DNA from: an uncultured Shewanella sp.
GTDB taxonomy: Bacteria; Pseudomonadota; Gammaproteobacteria; Enterobacterales; Shewanellaceae
Direction of reading: 5' to 3'
Assembly (NCBI RefSeq): GCF_947501225.1
Contig: NZ_CANMUW010000004.1
Span: 186,001-250,000 of the forward strand
DNA length: 64,000 nucleotides
Shown: piece by piece, positions 17,642 through 28,199 of the stretch
Position numbering within the stretch: the stretch's first letter is position 1
How the letters are laid out: the number at the start of each line of letters is the position of its first letter
Made by a program: the position numbers and the translations under genes
The notes under the pieces: generated by a model
Told to the model about the DNA's origin: nothing
The model's input: the letters and a program-made list of their open reading frames with translations, nothing else
Database searches by the model: none

Positions 17642-18781
17642 TCAGTAAAGTGACGTCTTGTTGTTCTCGATAAAGTTACGAGAAAGGCGACCAAACATCT
17701 TCAAGTATGTGTACACGGTATAGCTCAGTACAATAGGTACGAAGATGATTGCAGCCCAGGTCATCACAGTTAAGGTCATCTCACTCGCCGTTGCATCCCA
17801 CATAGTCAAACTCACGTTCGGCTCCAGTGAAGATGGCATAACGAATGGGAACATAGCCGCACCACAAGTTAAGATCACGGCCGCAATCGCCAGTGAGCTG
17901 AACAAGAAAGCGAAACCACTGCGGTTCAGACGACTTGTCAGTAACACCAGAATCGGCATCGCCAGACCCAGTAGAGGGAACAGCATAGTGATCGGATACT
18001 TGTCATAGTTTGTTAACCATGCACCAGCTTCCACTGCAACAGTCTTAAGCGTTGGGTCTGAGATACCATGAGAATCGATGACAGAGGTCACGACGTAACC
18101 ATCGATGCCATTGACTAACCATACGCCTGCTGCGCCGAAGAGCAGGAATAGCGCCACAGACAACAACTGAGAGACCTTAGCCGCACGAACACGCAACTCA
18201 CCTTCGGTCTTCATCTGTAACCAGGTCGCACCTTGAAGCATAAACATGCTAACGCACACTAAGCCAGCCAATAGACCGAATGGATTCAACAAGCCAAAGA
18301 AACCACCGTGATAGGTTGCACGCAGATATTCATCGAAGTTGAACGGCACACCCTGCAGCAGGTTACCAAAAGCTACACCTATGATCAGCGGAGGCACAAA
18401 ACCACCAACAAACAGAGCCCAGTCCCAGGACTTACGCCATCTTGGATCTTCAATCTTAGAACGGTAATCGAATCCAACGGGACGCAGGAATAACGCAAAC
18501 AGGGTCAGCATCATAGCGACGTAAAATCCTGAAAACGACACGCCATATACCATTGGCCATGCAGCGAATAACGCGCCACCGGCTGTGATTAGCCAAACCT
18601 GGTTACCATCCCAATGTGGAGCGATCGAGTTGATCATGATACGACGCTCGGTGTCATCTTTACCTATGATAGGTAAAAGTGCCCCTACTCCCATATCAAA
18701 ACCATCAGTAACTGCAAACCCGATGAAAAGCACACCAATCAGTGCCCACCAGATAAATCTTAATATTTCATAATCAAACAT
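17642..18781 (-). CDS. cydB: Cytochrome bd ubiquinol oxidase subunit II
   Basis: A 379-residue integral membrane subunit with about nine helices. It begins MFDYEILRFIWWALIGVLFIG, has FAVTDGFDMGVG and IAPHWDGNQVWLITAGGALFAAWP, all characteristic of CydB. It pairs with CydA in the high-affinity, proton-non-pumping oxidase used at low oxygen. It starts 15 bases after cydA and precedes cydX. Confidence 0.96.
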   Translation of the reverse strand: MFDYEILRFIWWALIGVLFIGFAVTDGFDMGVGALLPIIGKDDTERRIMINSIAPHWDGNQVWLITAGGALFAAWPMVYGVSFSGFYVAMMLTLFALFLRPVGFDYRSKIEDPRWRKSWDWALFVGGFVPPLIIGVAFGNLLQGVPFNFDEYLRATYHGGFFGLLNPFGLLAGLVCVSMFMLQGATWLQMKTEGELRVRAAKVSQLLSVALFLLFGAAGVWLVNGIDGYVVTSVIDSHGISDPTLKTVAVEAGAWLTNYDKYPITMLFPLLGLAMPILVLLTSRLNRSGFAFLFSSLAIAAVILTCGAAMFPFVMPSSLEPNVSLTMWDATASEMTLTVMTWAAIIFVPIVLSYTVYTYLKMFGRLSRNFIENNKTSLY

Positions 18782-18796
18782 AATCAGATCTCCCGC

Positions 18797-20353
18797 TTAG
18801 GCATCAAGCTTTTCAAAGTGATAACGGCCGGTCTTAAGACAACTTGGGCCTTGACGCGCAAACTTGATCATTAAGTAAGCTTCAATCACAAGTAACACAG
18901 TGTAGAACAAGGTGATAGAGATAATACTGAACCAAAGATCGGCTACAGAAAGGCTCGACGCTGACATGAATGTCGGCAGAACCTCTGAAATAGTCCAAGG
19001 CTGACGACCGTACTCGGCAACAAACCAACCACATTCGATGGCTATCCAGGGTAGTGGCAAGCTGTAGAGTGCAGCTTTAAGTACCCAAGGTTTCTCATCA
19101 ATTTTGTGGCGAGTGCTCTGCCAGAACGCCGCTGCGAATACAAACAGCATCACAACACCTAAACCAACCATGACACGGAACGACCAGAACATAGGTGCAA
19201 CACTAGGTATCGAATCTTTCGCCGCAGCGACAATCTGCTCTTCAGTCGCATCGACAACATTTTCGGTATAACGCTTCAGCAGCAGGCCATAGCCCAAATC
19301 GACTTTGGCTTCCTCGAATGCCGCACGTAACTCCGGCGTTTCATTACCCGCACGCAACTCAGTCAACATAGCGTAAGCTTTCATACCATTGCGAATACGC
19401 ACTTCATGCTCTTCAATAAGGTCATGAATACCGGTTACCTGCTCATCGAGAGAGCGGGTAGCGATAATACCCATAGCATATGGGATCTTCACCGCGAAAT
19501 CGGTTTCCATGGTCTCCTGATTCGGGAAACCAACGGCCGTAAAGGCTGCTGGAGCCGGCTCTGTGTGCCACTCAGCTTCAATAGCGGCTAACTTAACGCG
19601 CTGTGCTTCACCAACTTTATAGCCTGATTCATCTCCTAAAACGATAACGGAGAGAATAGAGGCCATACCAAAGCTTGCGGCAATCGCGAACGAGCGACGG
19701 GCAAACGGCAGGTCACGCTTCTTAAGGATATAGTAAGCACTGATCGCAAGAACGAACATAGCACCGGCAACATAACCGGAGGCCACAGTATGAACAAACT
19801 TCACCTGAGCGACAGGGTTGAACAATACATCGGCAAAACTGGTCATCTCCATGCGCATGGTTTCGTAGTTGAATACGCTACCAACCGGGTTTTGCATCCA
19901 GCCATTAGCCACCAAGATCCACAGTGCCGACATGTTAGAGCCCAGTGCAACCAACCAGGTAACCGCTAAGTGCTGGCGTTTGCTAAACCTGTCCCAACCG
20001 AAGAAGAACATGCCAACTAAGGTAGATTCAAGGAAGAAAGCCATCAAACCTTCGATAGCGAGCGGCGCGCCAAAAATATCCCCGACATAATGAGAATAAT
20101 ATGACCAGTTGGTACCAAACTGGAACTCCATGGCAAGACCCGTGGCCACACCAAGAGCAAAGTTAATACCGAATAACTTACCCCAGAATTTGGTCATATC
20201 TTTATAGATCTGCTTATCAGTCATCACATACAGTGACTCCATGATAGCCAGCAAGAAAGCTAAGCCCAGAGTTAAGGGAACAAACAAGAAGTGATACATA
20301 GCTGTCAACGCAAACTGAAAGCGCGATAACTCAACAACCTCTTCTAAAATCAT
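18797..20353 (-). CDS. cydA: Cytochrome bd ubiquinol oxidase subunit I
   Basis: A 518-residue subunit carrying haems b558, b595 and d. [22 protein letters not shown] has the His ligand near the N-terminus, [16 protein letters not shown] and [16 protein letters not shown] [15 protein letters not shown] are family motifs, and the long Q-loop (about 230-345) is present, so it belongs to the long-loop class like that of E. coli. I chose ATG 20353, with AAGGAGT 5 bases upstream, over an in-frame start nine codons earlier. The leader is long and carries FNR-like sites. Confidence 0.96.
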   Translation of the reverse strand: MILEEVVELSRFQFALTAMYHFLFVPLTLGLAFLLAIMESLYVMTDKQIYKDMTKFWGKLFGINFALGVATGLAMEFQFGTNWSYYSHYVGDIFGAPLAIEGLMAFFLESTLVGMFFFGWDRFSKRQHLAVTWLVALGSNMSALWILVANGWMQNPVGSVFNYETMRMEMTSFADVLFNPVAQVKFVHTVASGYVAGAMFVLAISAYYILKKRDLPFARRSFAIAASFGMASILSVIVLGDESGYKVGEAQRVKLAAIEAEWHTEPAPAAFTAVGFPNQETMETDFAVKIPYAMGIIATRSLDEQVTGIHDLIEEHEVRIRNGMKAYAMLTELRAGNETPELRAAFEEAKVDLGYGLLLKRYTENVVDATEEQIVAAAKDSIPSVAPMFWSFRVMVGLGVVMLFVFAAAFWQSTRHKIDEKPWVLKAALYSLPLPWIAIECGWFVAEYGRQPWTISEVLPTFMSASSLSVADLWFSIISITLFYTVLLVIEAYLMIKFARQGPSCLKTGRYHFEKLDA

Positions 20354-20389
20354 TAGTGACTCCTTAGGTGGTGCATCCATTTATCATAA

Positions 20390-20403
20390 TTGATCCCCAT
20401 CAC
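20390..20403. promoter_or_regulatory. FNR/EtrA-like site near the cydA start
   Basis: TTGATCCCCATCAC matches TTGAT-N4-ATCAA in nine of ten positions and lies 37 bases upstream of the cydA ATG, inside the predicted transcript. Confidence 0.45.
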
Positions 20404-20674
20404 TCACGATAAATGCCTATTTAGGAATTTTGTTTTTAGTAGTATTTATACGCCAACGAGCAATATAAATGGCTAAACATCATTTTTTATTAATTAGCCG
20501 AGTTATTAAGCAAACATGACAAACCCGACCCAATTTCACGACAAACTTCACACTATTTATTTTATTTGTGATCTATGTACAAATAAAATATCTAAAAAAC
20601 GAGCTAAGCATTATTTTTCAAAAGCTTAGCGCGACAACATGCTCTTTCCCGCCCCTATTTTATACCATTCAAAA

Positions 20675-20688
20675 TTGATTCAAATCAA
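20675..20688. promoter_or_regulatory. Perfect FNR/EtrA box over the cydA promoter
   Basis: TTGATTCAAATCAA is an exact TTGAT-N4-ATCAA. On the minus strand it covers the -35 area of a promoter with -10 TATAAAAT, a placement suited to repression. On the plus strand it sits about 41 bases before a possible start near 20722, so a rightward FNR-activated transcript is also possible. Confidence 0.6.
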
Positions 20689-21024
20689 TCAAACACTCTG
20701 TGCAAAACCTATTTTGTGGTAAGGAACACAGTTACACCCACCCCGCCATTGACTATCACCACATTACGTGCTAGGGATAAGCAAATGAGCAAGTTTAACG
20801 CAACTTTTACCAATCTCACCATACAAAAAGCAAAAAACACAACAAAATTGGCACCAATAAAATATAAAGATTATTTTTCTTAACTCGCAACAAATTTAAA
20901 ACAATCACAAAATCAACGCAAGACACTGTTTTAAAAAGACACTTAACCAAACCGAAAACAAAGATAGACATTAGCACCCCAAAATGGATTAGAATTACTA
21001 ATCTACATGTGAAAAATTTCTCGT

Positions 21025-21053
21025 TTGATAAGCAACTCGTTAGCACATAACAT
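21025..21053 (+). promoter_or_regulatory. Sigma-70 promoter of a small transcript
   Basis: TTGATA (21025-21030), 17 bases, TAACAT (21048-21053). A CRP-like TGTGA-N6-TCTCG at 21008-21023 sits directly upstream, centred about 44 bases before the predicted start near 21060; its right half is weak. Confidence 0.5.
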
Positions 21054-21151
21054 ACACCCTGTGTTGAGGAGGCAGCTTGTTAACCCGGTGAAGTAGCCCG
21101 GCAAAGCCCAACTCCGCTCACATCATCTAATTACTGTGTGGAGATACCAAT

Positions 21152-21229
21152 ATGAAAAACTTTTTCGACCGTCTAGTTTGCAACTACCAGCGTGTTTTTG
21201 TTGAACTTTATACAGCAAGAGAGCTATAA
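21152..21229 (+). CDS. Small ORF, 25-residue peptide
   Basis: ATG 21152 follows TGTGGAGATACCAAT, so GGAG sits 8 bases upstream. The peptide starts MKNFFDRLVCNYQRVFVELY and ends TAREL; it is soluble, amphipathic and has no membrane segment. I do not recognise a family. Support comes from the RBS, the promoter before it and the terminator 50 bases after it. It is too short for codon statistics, so conservation in related genomes would decide it. Confidence 0.4.
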   Translation: MKNFFDRLVCNYQRVFVELYTAREL

Positions 21230-21278
21230 AGCGGCTTTTTTGCCCCCCAAATGATTTCCAGTTTTGTTAGCGCAAAAC

Positions 21279-21312
21279 AGCCACCTGGCTTATTAAGCCG
21301 GGTGGCTTTTTC
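21279..21312 (+). terminator. Rho-independent terminator of the small transcript
   Basis: A 13-bp stem (AGCCACCTGGCTT against AAGCCGGGTGGCT, one G-U pair) followed by TTTTTC. Confidence 0.9.
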
Positions 21313-21528
21313 ATTTCTGGCCCTCCTCCTCTCTTTTAAGCAGCAAATGAGTCAAGATCACGAACTTGTTTTTCGATTTGCACACCTATAGAAAATCATC
21401 ATTTTTACTCATTTGGCTTGTTCGTGAACCAAGACGCCACTTTCTTTAGGTTTAGAACTTCATTATCAACTAAACCTTATCTAACCAGTTATTTATAAAG
21501 TCTTTTTTATAATGAAAAAACACAAAAA
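21313..21528. other. Spacer before the purL terminator
   Basis: AT-rich and without a credible gene or motif; I see nothing definite in it. Confidence 0.5.
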
Positions 21529-21561
21529 AAAAGAGCCTCGAAAATTTCGAGGCTCTTTTTC
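21529..21561 (-). terminator. Bidirectional rho-independent terminator downstream of purL
   Basis: GAGCCTCGAAA pairs with TTTCGAGGCTC, flanked by A9 on the left and T5 on the right, so it can stop transcripts from both sides. It is 120 bases past the purL stop. Confidence 0.9.
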
Positions 21562-21681
21562 AGCCGTTAAAGCTTTAGTAAACGTTAAATTAGCACCACT
21601 CAACCTTTACAATCTGTAACATTAGCTCACTATGGAGATCTTCCCGTAGAGCTAAAAAATAAGTGCTATTGCCAGATGATG

Positions 21682-24600
21682 TTAGCCGATACTCGCTCGC
21701 ACGTTTCTGAACATTCTCATCCAAGGGCTATCTTCTCCCCACTCATCAGGGTGCCACGAATTAGCAACAGTTCTGAATACACGCTCAGGATGCGGCATCA
21801 TAATTGTCACTCGTCCATCGGTTGAACTTAATGCGGTAATTGCATTAGGAGAACCGTTCGGATTTTGCGGATACTGAGTCGCTATCTGACCATTTCCGTC
21901 AACATAGCGCAGTGCCACTGTACCTGATGCTTCAGCCGCGGCTAATGCCTCGGGCGATGCAAACTCGGCACGTCCTTCACCATGAGAAACGGCGATAGGC
22001 ATACGTGAACCGGCCATCCCTTCAAAGAACAGGGACGGACTCTTTTGCACTTCGACTAAGCTGAAACGGGCTTCGAAACGTTCAGAGCGGTTACGTACAA
22101 AGTGTGGCCACAACTCGGTGCCAGGAATGATATCTTTAAGATTAGAGAGCATCTGACAGCCATTACACACACCGAGCGAGAAGCTATCACTGCGCTCGAA
22201 GAAACCACTGAACTGCTCACGGGCACGCTGATTGAAAAGAATAGACTTAGCCCACCCCTCACCTGCGCCCAATACGTCACCGTAAGAGAAACCACCACAA
22301 GCCACCAGCCCCTGAAAATCTTCAAGGCTGATACGGCCGCTTAAGATGTCACTCATATGGACATCGCGAGATTCAAATCCGGCCCGGTCAAATGCAGCAG
22401 CCATTTCGATATGTGAGTTAACTCCCTGCTCTCGCAGGATAGCCATCTTAGGTGCCGCCCCCTTAAGAATATAAGGTGCTGCAACATCTTCGCTTGGGTC
22501 GAAACTCAGATCGACAGTCAGGCCTGACTCGTTCGCATCTTGCTTAAGCTCAAACTCCTCTTTGGCACATTCAGGGTTATCACGCAGCGCTTGCATGCGG
22601 TAGGTGGTTTCGGCCCAAATAGTACGCAGCGAAGTGCGAGACTCGGTCAGTACTTCACGCTCGCCGTCACGAATAACAATTTGGTCTGCATCGGTGAGCG
22701 TAGCCACCTTATGGCAAGGTACACCCGCAGCGGCAAACTTAGCACTGATAGCGGCGACATCATCGCTGCGAACCTGAATGACGGCACCGAGCTCTTCGTT
22801 AAACAAGCGCTCAACGTCATTACCATTCAACGCGCTGATATCGATATCCAGTCCGGTGTGACCCGCAAATGCCATCTCTACCAATGTGGTATAGAGACCG
22901 CCGTCACTTCTGTCGTGGTAAGCGATAATGGACTTATCGGCCACCAGTGGCTGAATAACTTCGAAGAAACCTTTCAGGGTAGCAGCATTATCGAGATCCG
23001 GCGCAACATCGCCCAGCTCACTATAGACCTGTGCTAAACAGGAGCCACCAAGACGGGTTTGTCCAAGGCCTAAATCGAGGAGCAGCAGCTCTGTTTCACC
23101 CTTGTCGCTTCTAAGTTCAGGCGTCACTGTATTGCGAACATCCTGCACCACACCAAAGGCGGTGATAACCAGTGACATAGGCGAGGTGACGCTCTTCTGT
23201 TCACCGTTATCTTCCCATGCCGTCTTCATAGACATAGAATCTTTACCGACAGGAATTGTCAGTGACAGCTCAGGGCATAACTCTTCACCGATGGCTTTAA
23301 CCGCCTCATAGAGACCGGCATCCTCACCCGGGTGACCCGCCGGTGACATCCAGTTAGCGGACAGCTTAATACGTTTGAATGAACCGATATCGCTACCGGC
23401 GATATTCATGATCGACTCGGCAACCGCCATACGTGCAGATGCGCCAAAATCCAGCAACGCAAGCGGAGTACGCTCACCCATAGACATAGCTTCACCCGTG
23501 TATGAATCATAGCTTGACGCGGTCACTGCACAATCTGCAACCGGTACCTGCCATGGGCCAACCATCTGGTCACGATTTACCAGACCGGTTACCGTTCTGT
23601 CACCGATAGTAATAAGGAATGTTTTCTCGGCTACAGTCGGCAAACGCAAGATACGATGCGCCGCTTCCCTAACCTCAATAACACTCTGATCCAGCGCCGG
23701 GGAATCGGCCTTGGCGCTGACTACGTCACGGCTCATCTTAGGCGCCTTACCCAGTAGCACCTCTAGCGGCAGGTCGATAGGGTGATTTTCAAAGTGCTCA
23801 TCACTAAGAATCAGTTCTTTCTCTTCGGTGGCGATACCCACTACGGCAAATGGAGCGCGTTCACGCTGACAGATCGCAGTGAATATCTCTAAATTTTCAG
23901 GCGCGACAGACATCACATAACGCTCTTGAGACTCGTTACACCAGATCTCCAGAGGGCTCATGCCCGGCTCATCGGAAGGCACTCTGCGCAACTCAAACTT
24001 GCCACCTCGCTCGCCATCATCAACAAGCTCAGGGAAGGCATTTGACAGTCCGCCCGCTCCCACGTCGTGGATAAACTGAATTGGGTTTTCAGCCCCCATC
24101 TGCCAGCAGCGGTCGATCACCTCCTGACAACGACGCTCCATCTCCGGATTTTCACGCTGAACAGAGGCAAAATCCAGATCTTCACTGGACTGACCCGATG
24201 TCATCGATGAAGCAGCACCGCCGCCTAAACCAATGTTCATCGCAGGACCACCCAGTACGATCAGCTTAGCGCCAACGGTGATCTCGCCTTTCTGCACATG
24301 CTCTTCACGAATATTACCTAAGCCACCAGCCAGCATAATAGGCTTGTGATAACCCCGGACTTCGACGCCATTGTGGCTGTTGACTTTCTGTTCATAGGTA
24401 CGGAAATAACCCACAAGCGCCGGACGACCAAATTCATTGTTAAAGGCTGCGCCACCCAGCGGACCTTCGGTCATGATATCCAAAGCAGTGACGATGCGGT
24501 CGGGTTTACCATAGTCGGCTTCCCAGGGCTGAACAAAACCGGGAATCTTAAGGTTCGATACACTGAAGCCGGTCAGTCCCGCCTTTGGCTTAGAGCCACG

Positions 24601-25563
24601 GCCCGTTGCACCCTCATCACGAATCTCACCACCGGAGCCGGTAGCAGCACCCGGATAGGGGCTGATAGCCGTTGGGTGGTTGTGGGTCTCAACCTTCATC
24701 AGTACGTGCATAGGTTCGGTATGATAACCATAAACACCATCTTGCTTAGGGAAGAATCTCCCCGCAGTTGAGCCTGTCATCACAGCGGCATTATCTTTAT
24801 ATGCCGACAGTACATTTTCAGGGGTCGATTCATAGGTATTCTTAATCATTTTGAACAGAGACTTTGGCTGAACTTCGCCATCGATGGTCCAATCGGCATT
24901 AAAAATCTTATGACGACAATGCTCGGAGTTTGCTTGGGCAAACATCATCAACTCGACATCGTTAGGGTTACGGCCTAATCGTTTGAAGTTATCGACCAGA
25001 TAATCGATCTCATCGTCGGCCAGTGCCAAGCCTAACTTGATGTTAGCCTCCTCGAGTGCGAGGCGACCTTCATCAAGCACATTAACACTACCGAATTTTG
25101 CCGGCTCAGTACGAGCAAATAGCACATCAGCCTCATTAAAGCCAGGTAAGATAACCTCAACCATACGGTCATGTAGCAGACCATTAAGCACTTTTGATTG
25201 CTCGGCGCTTAACTCATCGGCCACGACATAATAAGCCATACCTCGCTCTAAACGCTTAACCTTTTCCAGGCCGCAGTTATGTGCGATATCTGTTGCTTTT
25301 GATGACCAGGGGGAGATTGTACCGGGGCGGGGTGTGACAAAATGGAGTTTACCTTCTGGCTTATGTGCTTCGATAGCAGGGCCGTAGGTCAGGATTTTTT
25401 CAAGCTGTTGAGTTTCTTTCTCGTCTAGTGACTCTTTCAAATCGGCTAAGTGGATAAACTCGGCATAGATTTGGCGCACCGGTAGTGCTGCCGATTCACA
25501 AGCTTGCATCAGCTTCTGTACTCTAAACGCCGAAAGTGCAGGGGCTCCGCGGATGATCTCCAT
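21682..25563 (-). CDS. purL: Phosphoribosylformylglycinamidine synthase
   Basis: A 1293-residue single-chain FGAM synthase, fourth step of purine synthesis, converting FGAR to FGAM with ATP and glutamine. N-terminal domain, linker, two PurM-like halves ([43 protein letters not shown]) and a C-terminal class I glutaminase with nucleophile Cys at about 1133 (GVCNGCQ) and MPHPERVF. Length matches the E. coli enzyme. I chose ATG 25563; AAGGTGA lies 9 bases upstream, and a GTG one codon earlier is also possible. It stands alone and is divergent from mltF. Confidence 0.97.
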   Translation of the reverse strand: MEIIRGAPALSAFRVQKLMQACESAALPVRQIYAEFIHLADLKESLDEKETQQLEKILTYGPAIEAHKPEGKLHFVTPRPGTISPWSSKATDIAHNCGLEKVKRLERGMAYYVVADELSAEQSKVLNGLLHDRMVEVILPGFNEADVLFARTEPAKFGSVNVLDEGRLALEEANIKLGLALADDEIDYLVDNFKRLGRNPNDVELMMFAQANSEHCRHKIFNADWTIDGEVQPKSLFKMIKNTYESTPENVLSAYKDNAAVMTGSTAGRFFPKQDGVYGYHTEPMHVLMKVETHNHPTAISPYPGAATGSGGEIRDEGATGRGSKPKAGLTGFSVSNLKIPGFVQPWEADYGKPDRIVTALDIMTEGPLGGAAFNNEFGRPALVGYFRTYEQKVNSHNGVEVRGYHKPIMLAGGLGNIREEHVQKGEITVGAKLIVLGGPAMNIGLGGGAASSMTSGQSSEDLDFASVQRENPEMERRCQEVIDRCWQMGAENPIQFIHDVGAGGLSNAFPELVDDGERGGKFELRRVPSDEPGMSPLEIWCNESQERYVMSVAPENLEIFTAICQRERAPFAVVGIATEEKELILSDEHFENHPIDLPLEVLLGKAPKMSRDVVSAKADSPALDQSVIEVREAAHRILRLPTVAEKTFLITIGDRTVTGLVNRDQMVGPWQVPVADCAVTASSYDSYTGEAMSMGERTPLALLDFGASARMAVAESIMNIAGSDIGSFKRIKLSANWMSPAGHPGEDAGLYEAVKAIGEELCPELSLTIPVGKDSMSMKTAWEDNGEQKSVTSPMSLVITAFGVVQDVRNTVTPELRSDKGETELLLLDLGLGQTRLGGSCLAQVYSELGDVAPDLDNAATLKGFFEVIQPLVADKSIIAYHDRSDGGLYTTLVEMAFAGHTGLDIDISALNGNDVERLFNEELGAVIQVRSDDVAAISAKFAAAGVPCHKVATLTDADQIVIRDGEREVLTESRTSLRTIWAETTYRMQALRDNPECAKEEFELKQDANESGLTVDLSFDPSEDVAAPYILKGAAPKMAILREQGVNSHIEMAAAFDRAGFESRDVHMSDILSGRISLEDFQGLVACGGFSYGDVLGAGEGWAKSILFNQRAREQFSGFFERSDSFSLGVCNGCQMLSNLKDIIPGTELWPHFVRNRSERFEARFSLVEVQKSPSLFFEGMAGSRMPIAVSHGEGRAEFASPEALAAAEASGTVALRYVDGNGQIATQYPQNPNGSPNAITALSSTDGRVTIMMPHPERVFRTVANSWHPDEWGEDSPWMRMFRNVRASIG

Positions 25564-25889
25564 CACGTCATTTCACCTTATATATTATTATTGCAGGGTC
25601 AGAACTGGCGCTATTATAGGGAAATGTACGCGACAAATCATCCGTAGTCGCTGTCGAAAACAGTGTTTCCTGTTAATCAAAAAAGCTCATTATAAAAATG
25701 TTGAGTCAATTGGGGCTTAAACTAAAAAATGGACCATAATTAGTAAAGATTATTTCACAATAAATCACCTTAAATCACTCTAACAGTGCTAAAAATGGAG
25801 TTTTTTTTCACTTGGCACTGATTATGATATAATCGCCGGCTTGCTCGATAAAAATCACTAAATTTAATGACGGGTCACTAATATCCACG
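25564..25889. other. Divergent promoter region of purL and mltF
   Basis: A 326-bp AT-rich spacer with no gene. No acceptable PurR box (ACGCAAACG-type) was found; a loose palindrome around GAAAACAGTGTTTC at about 25659 lacks the right centre. Confidence 0.5.
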
Positions 25890-27335
25890 ATGAAAAAATT
25901 GCTGTTTGTCTTACTCGCTTTGACCTTACTGGCTTCCTGCCGGGAGGTGAGTGTGGAACAAACAGAAGTGACCCCACAGCCCGTTAAGAAAACAACCCTC
26001 AATGTGGGCACCCTGTATGGGGCGCAGATATTTGTTACCACAGGACAGGGAGAAGCCGGGTTCGACTTTGAGATGGCGAGTCGATTCGCTAAGTATCTTA
26101 ATTTAGCTCTTAAGATGAAGCCCTACTCCAATATCGGCGAGCTTTATCAGGCTCTGGAGAGTGGCGAGGTCGATCTGCTTGCCGCAGGCCTTGCCGATAC
26201 GCCGAGTCGGCGGGAGAAATTTCGCTTAGGCCCGCCTCTCTATAGGGTCAATCAGGTTCTGGTCTATAAACAGGGAACCCCGGTACCTAAAGATATCTCG
26301 TCGCTGGAAGATAACATCACGGTTATCAAAGACTCATCTTTTGTAGAGACCCTGTCTCAGCTACAAAAGCTCTATCCTGAGTTAATCTGGGAGCAGGAGA
26401 AGGAGAAAGATAGTGAAGAGTTGATGGCCATGATTGCCCGCGGGGAGATCACCTATACCATAGCCGATTCAACCACATTTGAAATTAACCGGCGCTATCT
26501 TCCGGAGCTCAGGGCCGGCCTCACACTGAAAGAGAAGCAGGCAGTAGTCTGGTTACTGCCGCCTCATAACAGCGATCAACTCATGAGCGATCTACTCACT
26601 TTCTGGCACTATGAGAAGCGCTCGGGCACCCTGGCACACCTGAATGAAAAATATTTCGCTCATGTTAAACGCTTCGATTATGTCGATACACGGGCATTTT
26701 TACGCGCCATAGATAACAAGTTACCTAAATACAAAGAGCGATTTCAAAAATATGCCGATGGTATCGATTGGCGAAAACTTGCCGCAACGGCCTATCAGGA
26801 GTCTCACTGGAACCCAAATGCCCGCTCACCTACCGGTGTTCGAGGGTTAATGATGCTCACTCTACCTACGGCAAAGCAGGTTGGTATTCAGAATAGACTG
26901 GACCCGGAGCAGAGTATTAAAGGCGGAGCCAAGTATCTCAATGACATTCTTAACCGGCTACCGGAGTCTATTCCGGACAACCAGCGAATGTGGTTTGCCT
27001 TAGCCTCCTACAACATAGGGTATGGCCATGTGGAGGATGCCCGTAAGCTGGCGCAGTCGATGGGACTCAATCCCAGCGCATGGCGGGATCTGAAAGAGGT
27101 GCTACCCTTGCTTCAGAAACGTAAATACTATCAGCGTACCCGCTACGGCTATGCCCGTGGCAACGAGGCCGTTCATTATGTCGACAGTATTCGTCGTTAC
27201 TATGACACTCTGGTCTGGGTAGACAACCAGAGGCAACTTATGGAAAGTGAAAAAAACACTGCAGAAACACAGATTGTCGACCTGAGCACAGAAGGAAAAC
27301 CTCAAGAAGAGGTTTCGGCAGTACAGCCTCAATAG
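25890..27335 (+). CDS. mltF: Membrane-bound lytic murein transglycosylase F
   Basis: A 481-residue lytic transglycosylase that cleaves peptidoglycan to 1,6-anhydro-muropeptides. The N-terminus is a lipoprotein-like signal ([10 protein letters not shown], Cys near 17). Residues 35-265 are a solute-binding-protein-3-like regulatory domain ([26 protein letters not shown]). Residues 285-450 are the SLT catalytic domain, with the acid Glu304 in AYQESHWNP and [24 protein letters not shown] and [17 protein letters not shown]. The family length and order of domains are normal. Confidence 0.95.
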   Translation: MKKLLFVLLALTLLASCREVSVEQTEVTPQPVKKTTLNVGTLYGAQIFVTTGQGEAGFDFEMASRFAKYLNLALKMKPYSNIGELYQALESGEVDLLAAGLADTPSRREKFRLGPPLYRVNQVLVYKQGTPVPKDISSLEDNITVIKDSSFVETLSQLQKLYPELIWEQEKEKDSEELMAMIARGEITYTIADSTTFEINRRYLPELRAGLTLKEKQAVVWLLPPHNSDQLMSDLLTFWHYEKRSGTLAHLNEKYFAHVKRFDYVDTRAFLRAIDNKLPKYKERFQKYADGIDWRKLAATAYQESHWNPNARSPTGVRGLMMLTLPTAKQVGIQNRLDPEQSIKGGAKYLNDILNRLPESIPDNQRMWFALASYNIGYGHVEDARKLAQSMGLNPSAWRDLKEVLPLLQKRKYYQRTRYGYARGNEAVHYVDSIRRYYDTLVWVDNQRQLMESEKNTAETQIVDLSTEGKPQEEVSAVQPQ

Positions 27336-27364
27336 CGGCTTTGTGTTGCAGATAAGGAGGTAGA

Positions 27365-27502
27365 ATGAGAAAAGCAAAAATAAAACATATGTCCGGAAGA
27401 CGCAGAACACAGTTAAAATCACGTCACCTGCGTACCATGAACAGGCAGAAGCAGTTCTTCGTCTTTATTCAGCCGGTAAATCCGGCATCCGAGGGCCAAT
27501 GA
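27365..27502 (+). CDS. Small basic hypothetical protein, 45 residues
   Basis: ATG 27365 follows AAGGAGG with 4 bases between, one of the strongest RBS in the window, and lies 29 bases after mltF. The peptide is very basic at the N-terminus (MRKAKIKHMSGRRRTQLKSR) with an F-F-V-F-I patch before a polar end, and no membrane helix. I recognise no family. Cotranslation with mltF is likely. The RBS and position support a real gene; function is unknown. Confidence 0.5.
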   Translation: MRKAKIKHMSGRRRTQLKSRHLRTMNRQKQFFVFIQPVNPASEGQ

Positions 27503-27514
27503 AACCAAAAATAA

Positions 27515-27537
27515 CTTGAGGGGTACAGTCCCTCAAG
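27515..27537 (-). terminator. Hairpin, probable tadA terminator
   Basis: CTTGAGGG and CCCTCAAG form an 8-bp stem. On the minus strand it is followed by TTATTTTTGG, a fair U tract; on the plus strand no U tract follows. It lies between the convergent small ORF and tadA. Confidence 0.6.
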
Positions 27538-27552
27538 CATATAGATAAGAGA

Positions 27553-28122
27553 CTAGCCGACAGCAGAGTCGTTGCCGTCGGCTTTCAATGCCTCTAACCG
27601 CTTCAACTCCTTTTTGAGCTCTTTCTTCTCCTTGCGCCGCCGCCTGAAAAACGCCCTCAACTGTTCACTGCACTCCTGCTCCAATACACCATGACTGACA
27701 TCCAACTGGTGATTAAATTTAGGGTGCCTGACCAGGTCAATAACCGAGCCGGCCGCTCCGGTTTTTTCATCTTTAGCACCGTAGACCAGCCGGGTGACGC
27801 GTGAGTGAACCATGGCCCCGGCGCACATGGCGCAGGGCTCGAGCGTCACGTAGAGGGTGGTATCGAGCAGGCGATAATTCTCAACGAGTTTACCGGCCTG
27901 GCGCAGACACTGCATTTCGGCATGAGCACTGGGATCATGCTGACTAATGCTGTCATTAGAGCCAACCGCTACCACCTTATCATCTTTGACCAGAACGGCG
28001 CCCACAGGCACCTCTCCCCTCGCCTCGGCCTTACAGGCTTGCTGCATGGCGAGTGTCATAAAATGAACATCTCTATCTAATTGGGTCAAGCTTAGATCTC
28101 CAAAAAATTCCTTATATTTCAT
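27553..28122 (-). CDS. tadA: tRNA-specific adenosine-34 deaminase
   Basis: A zinc-dependent deaminase that turns adenosine into inosine at the wobble position of tRNA-Arg. HAEMQCLRQ has the zinc His and catalytic Glu, PCAMCAGAMVHSRV the two zinc Cys, and VPVGAVLVKDDKVV begins the fold. The tail is long and rich in Lys/Arg (RRRRKEKKELKKELKRLE). The start is uncertain: ATG 28122 is used here; TTG 28089 has a better RBS (GGAG, 8 bases) and gives the usual family length, and TTG 28143 is also open. It stands alone. Confidence 0.9.
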   Translation of the reverse strand: MKYKEFFGDLSLTQLDRDVHFMTLAMQQACKAEARGEVPVGAVLVKDDKVVAVGSNDSISQHDPSAHAEMQCLRQAGKLVENYRLLDTTLYVTLEPCAMCAGAMVHSRVTRLVYGAKDEKTGAAGSVIDLVRHPKFNHQLDVSHGVLEQECSEQLRAFFRRRRKEKKELKKELKRLEALKADGNDSAVG

Positions 28123-28199
28123 TATACCCTGATAGCTGTTCAATCGTTCGAATAAATCCTAACTATACTCATAACAGATATTCGCTAAATGGCGGTCAG

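Larger units (their letters stand above)
20354..21024. other. Long cydA leader/upstream region
   Basis: About 670 AT-rich bases without a convincing gene. It holds a likely cydA promoter: minus-strand TATAAAAT at 20664-20657 with the perfect FNR-type box over its -35 region, giving a 5' leader of roughly 300 nt. TGTGA-N6-TACAA at 20567-20582 is a weak CRP-like half site. A short AT-rich ORF at 20785-20883 is not convincing. Confidence 0.5.
21060..21312 (+). ncRNA. Candidate small transcript encoding a 25-residue peptide
   Basis: A compact unit of about 250 nt: promoter at 21025-21053, a structured leader (CCGG pairs around 21090-21110), a 25-codon ORF with a good RBS, a C-rich stretch TTTTTTGCCCCCC at about 21236-21248, and a strong terminator at 21279-21312. 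No other gene follows on this strand before mltF, so it is not an obvious leader for anything. The layout resembles dual-function regulatory RNAs, but I recognise no known RNA family and the assignment is inference. Confidence 0.4.

Noticed and set aside
20785..20883. 32-codon ORF with a weak AGGGAT upstream
   Set aside because: Lys/Thr/Asn-rich composition expected of AT-rich DNA; no terminator or family. It would be worth revisiting only if a rightward FNR-driven transcript exists.
20816..21046. 76-residue ORF in the cydA upstream spacer
   Set aside because: AT-rich, no RBS, Cys/Phe/Leu-rich random composition, and it overlaps the better-supported promoter region.
21080..21125. Cobalamin-riboswitch resemblance (CCGGTGAA...CCGG...CCC)
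   Set aside because: No B12 box or full core, and no cobalamin-related gene downstream; the likeness is short and probably chance.
22540..23037. 165-residue ORF opposite purL
   Set aside because: Antisense to purL, whose motifs run without break; no independent support.
25655..25675. Possible PurR box before purL
   Set aside because: GAAAACAGTGTTTC lacks the ACGT-type centre and correct spacing of PurR sites.
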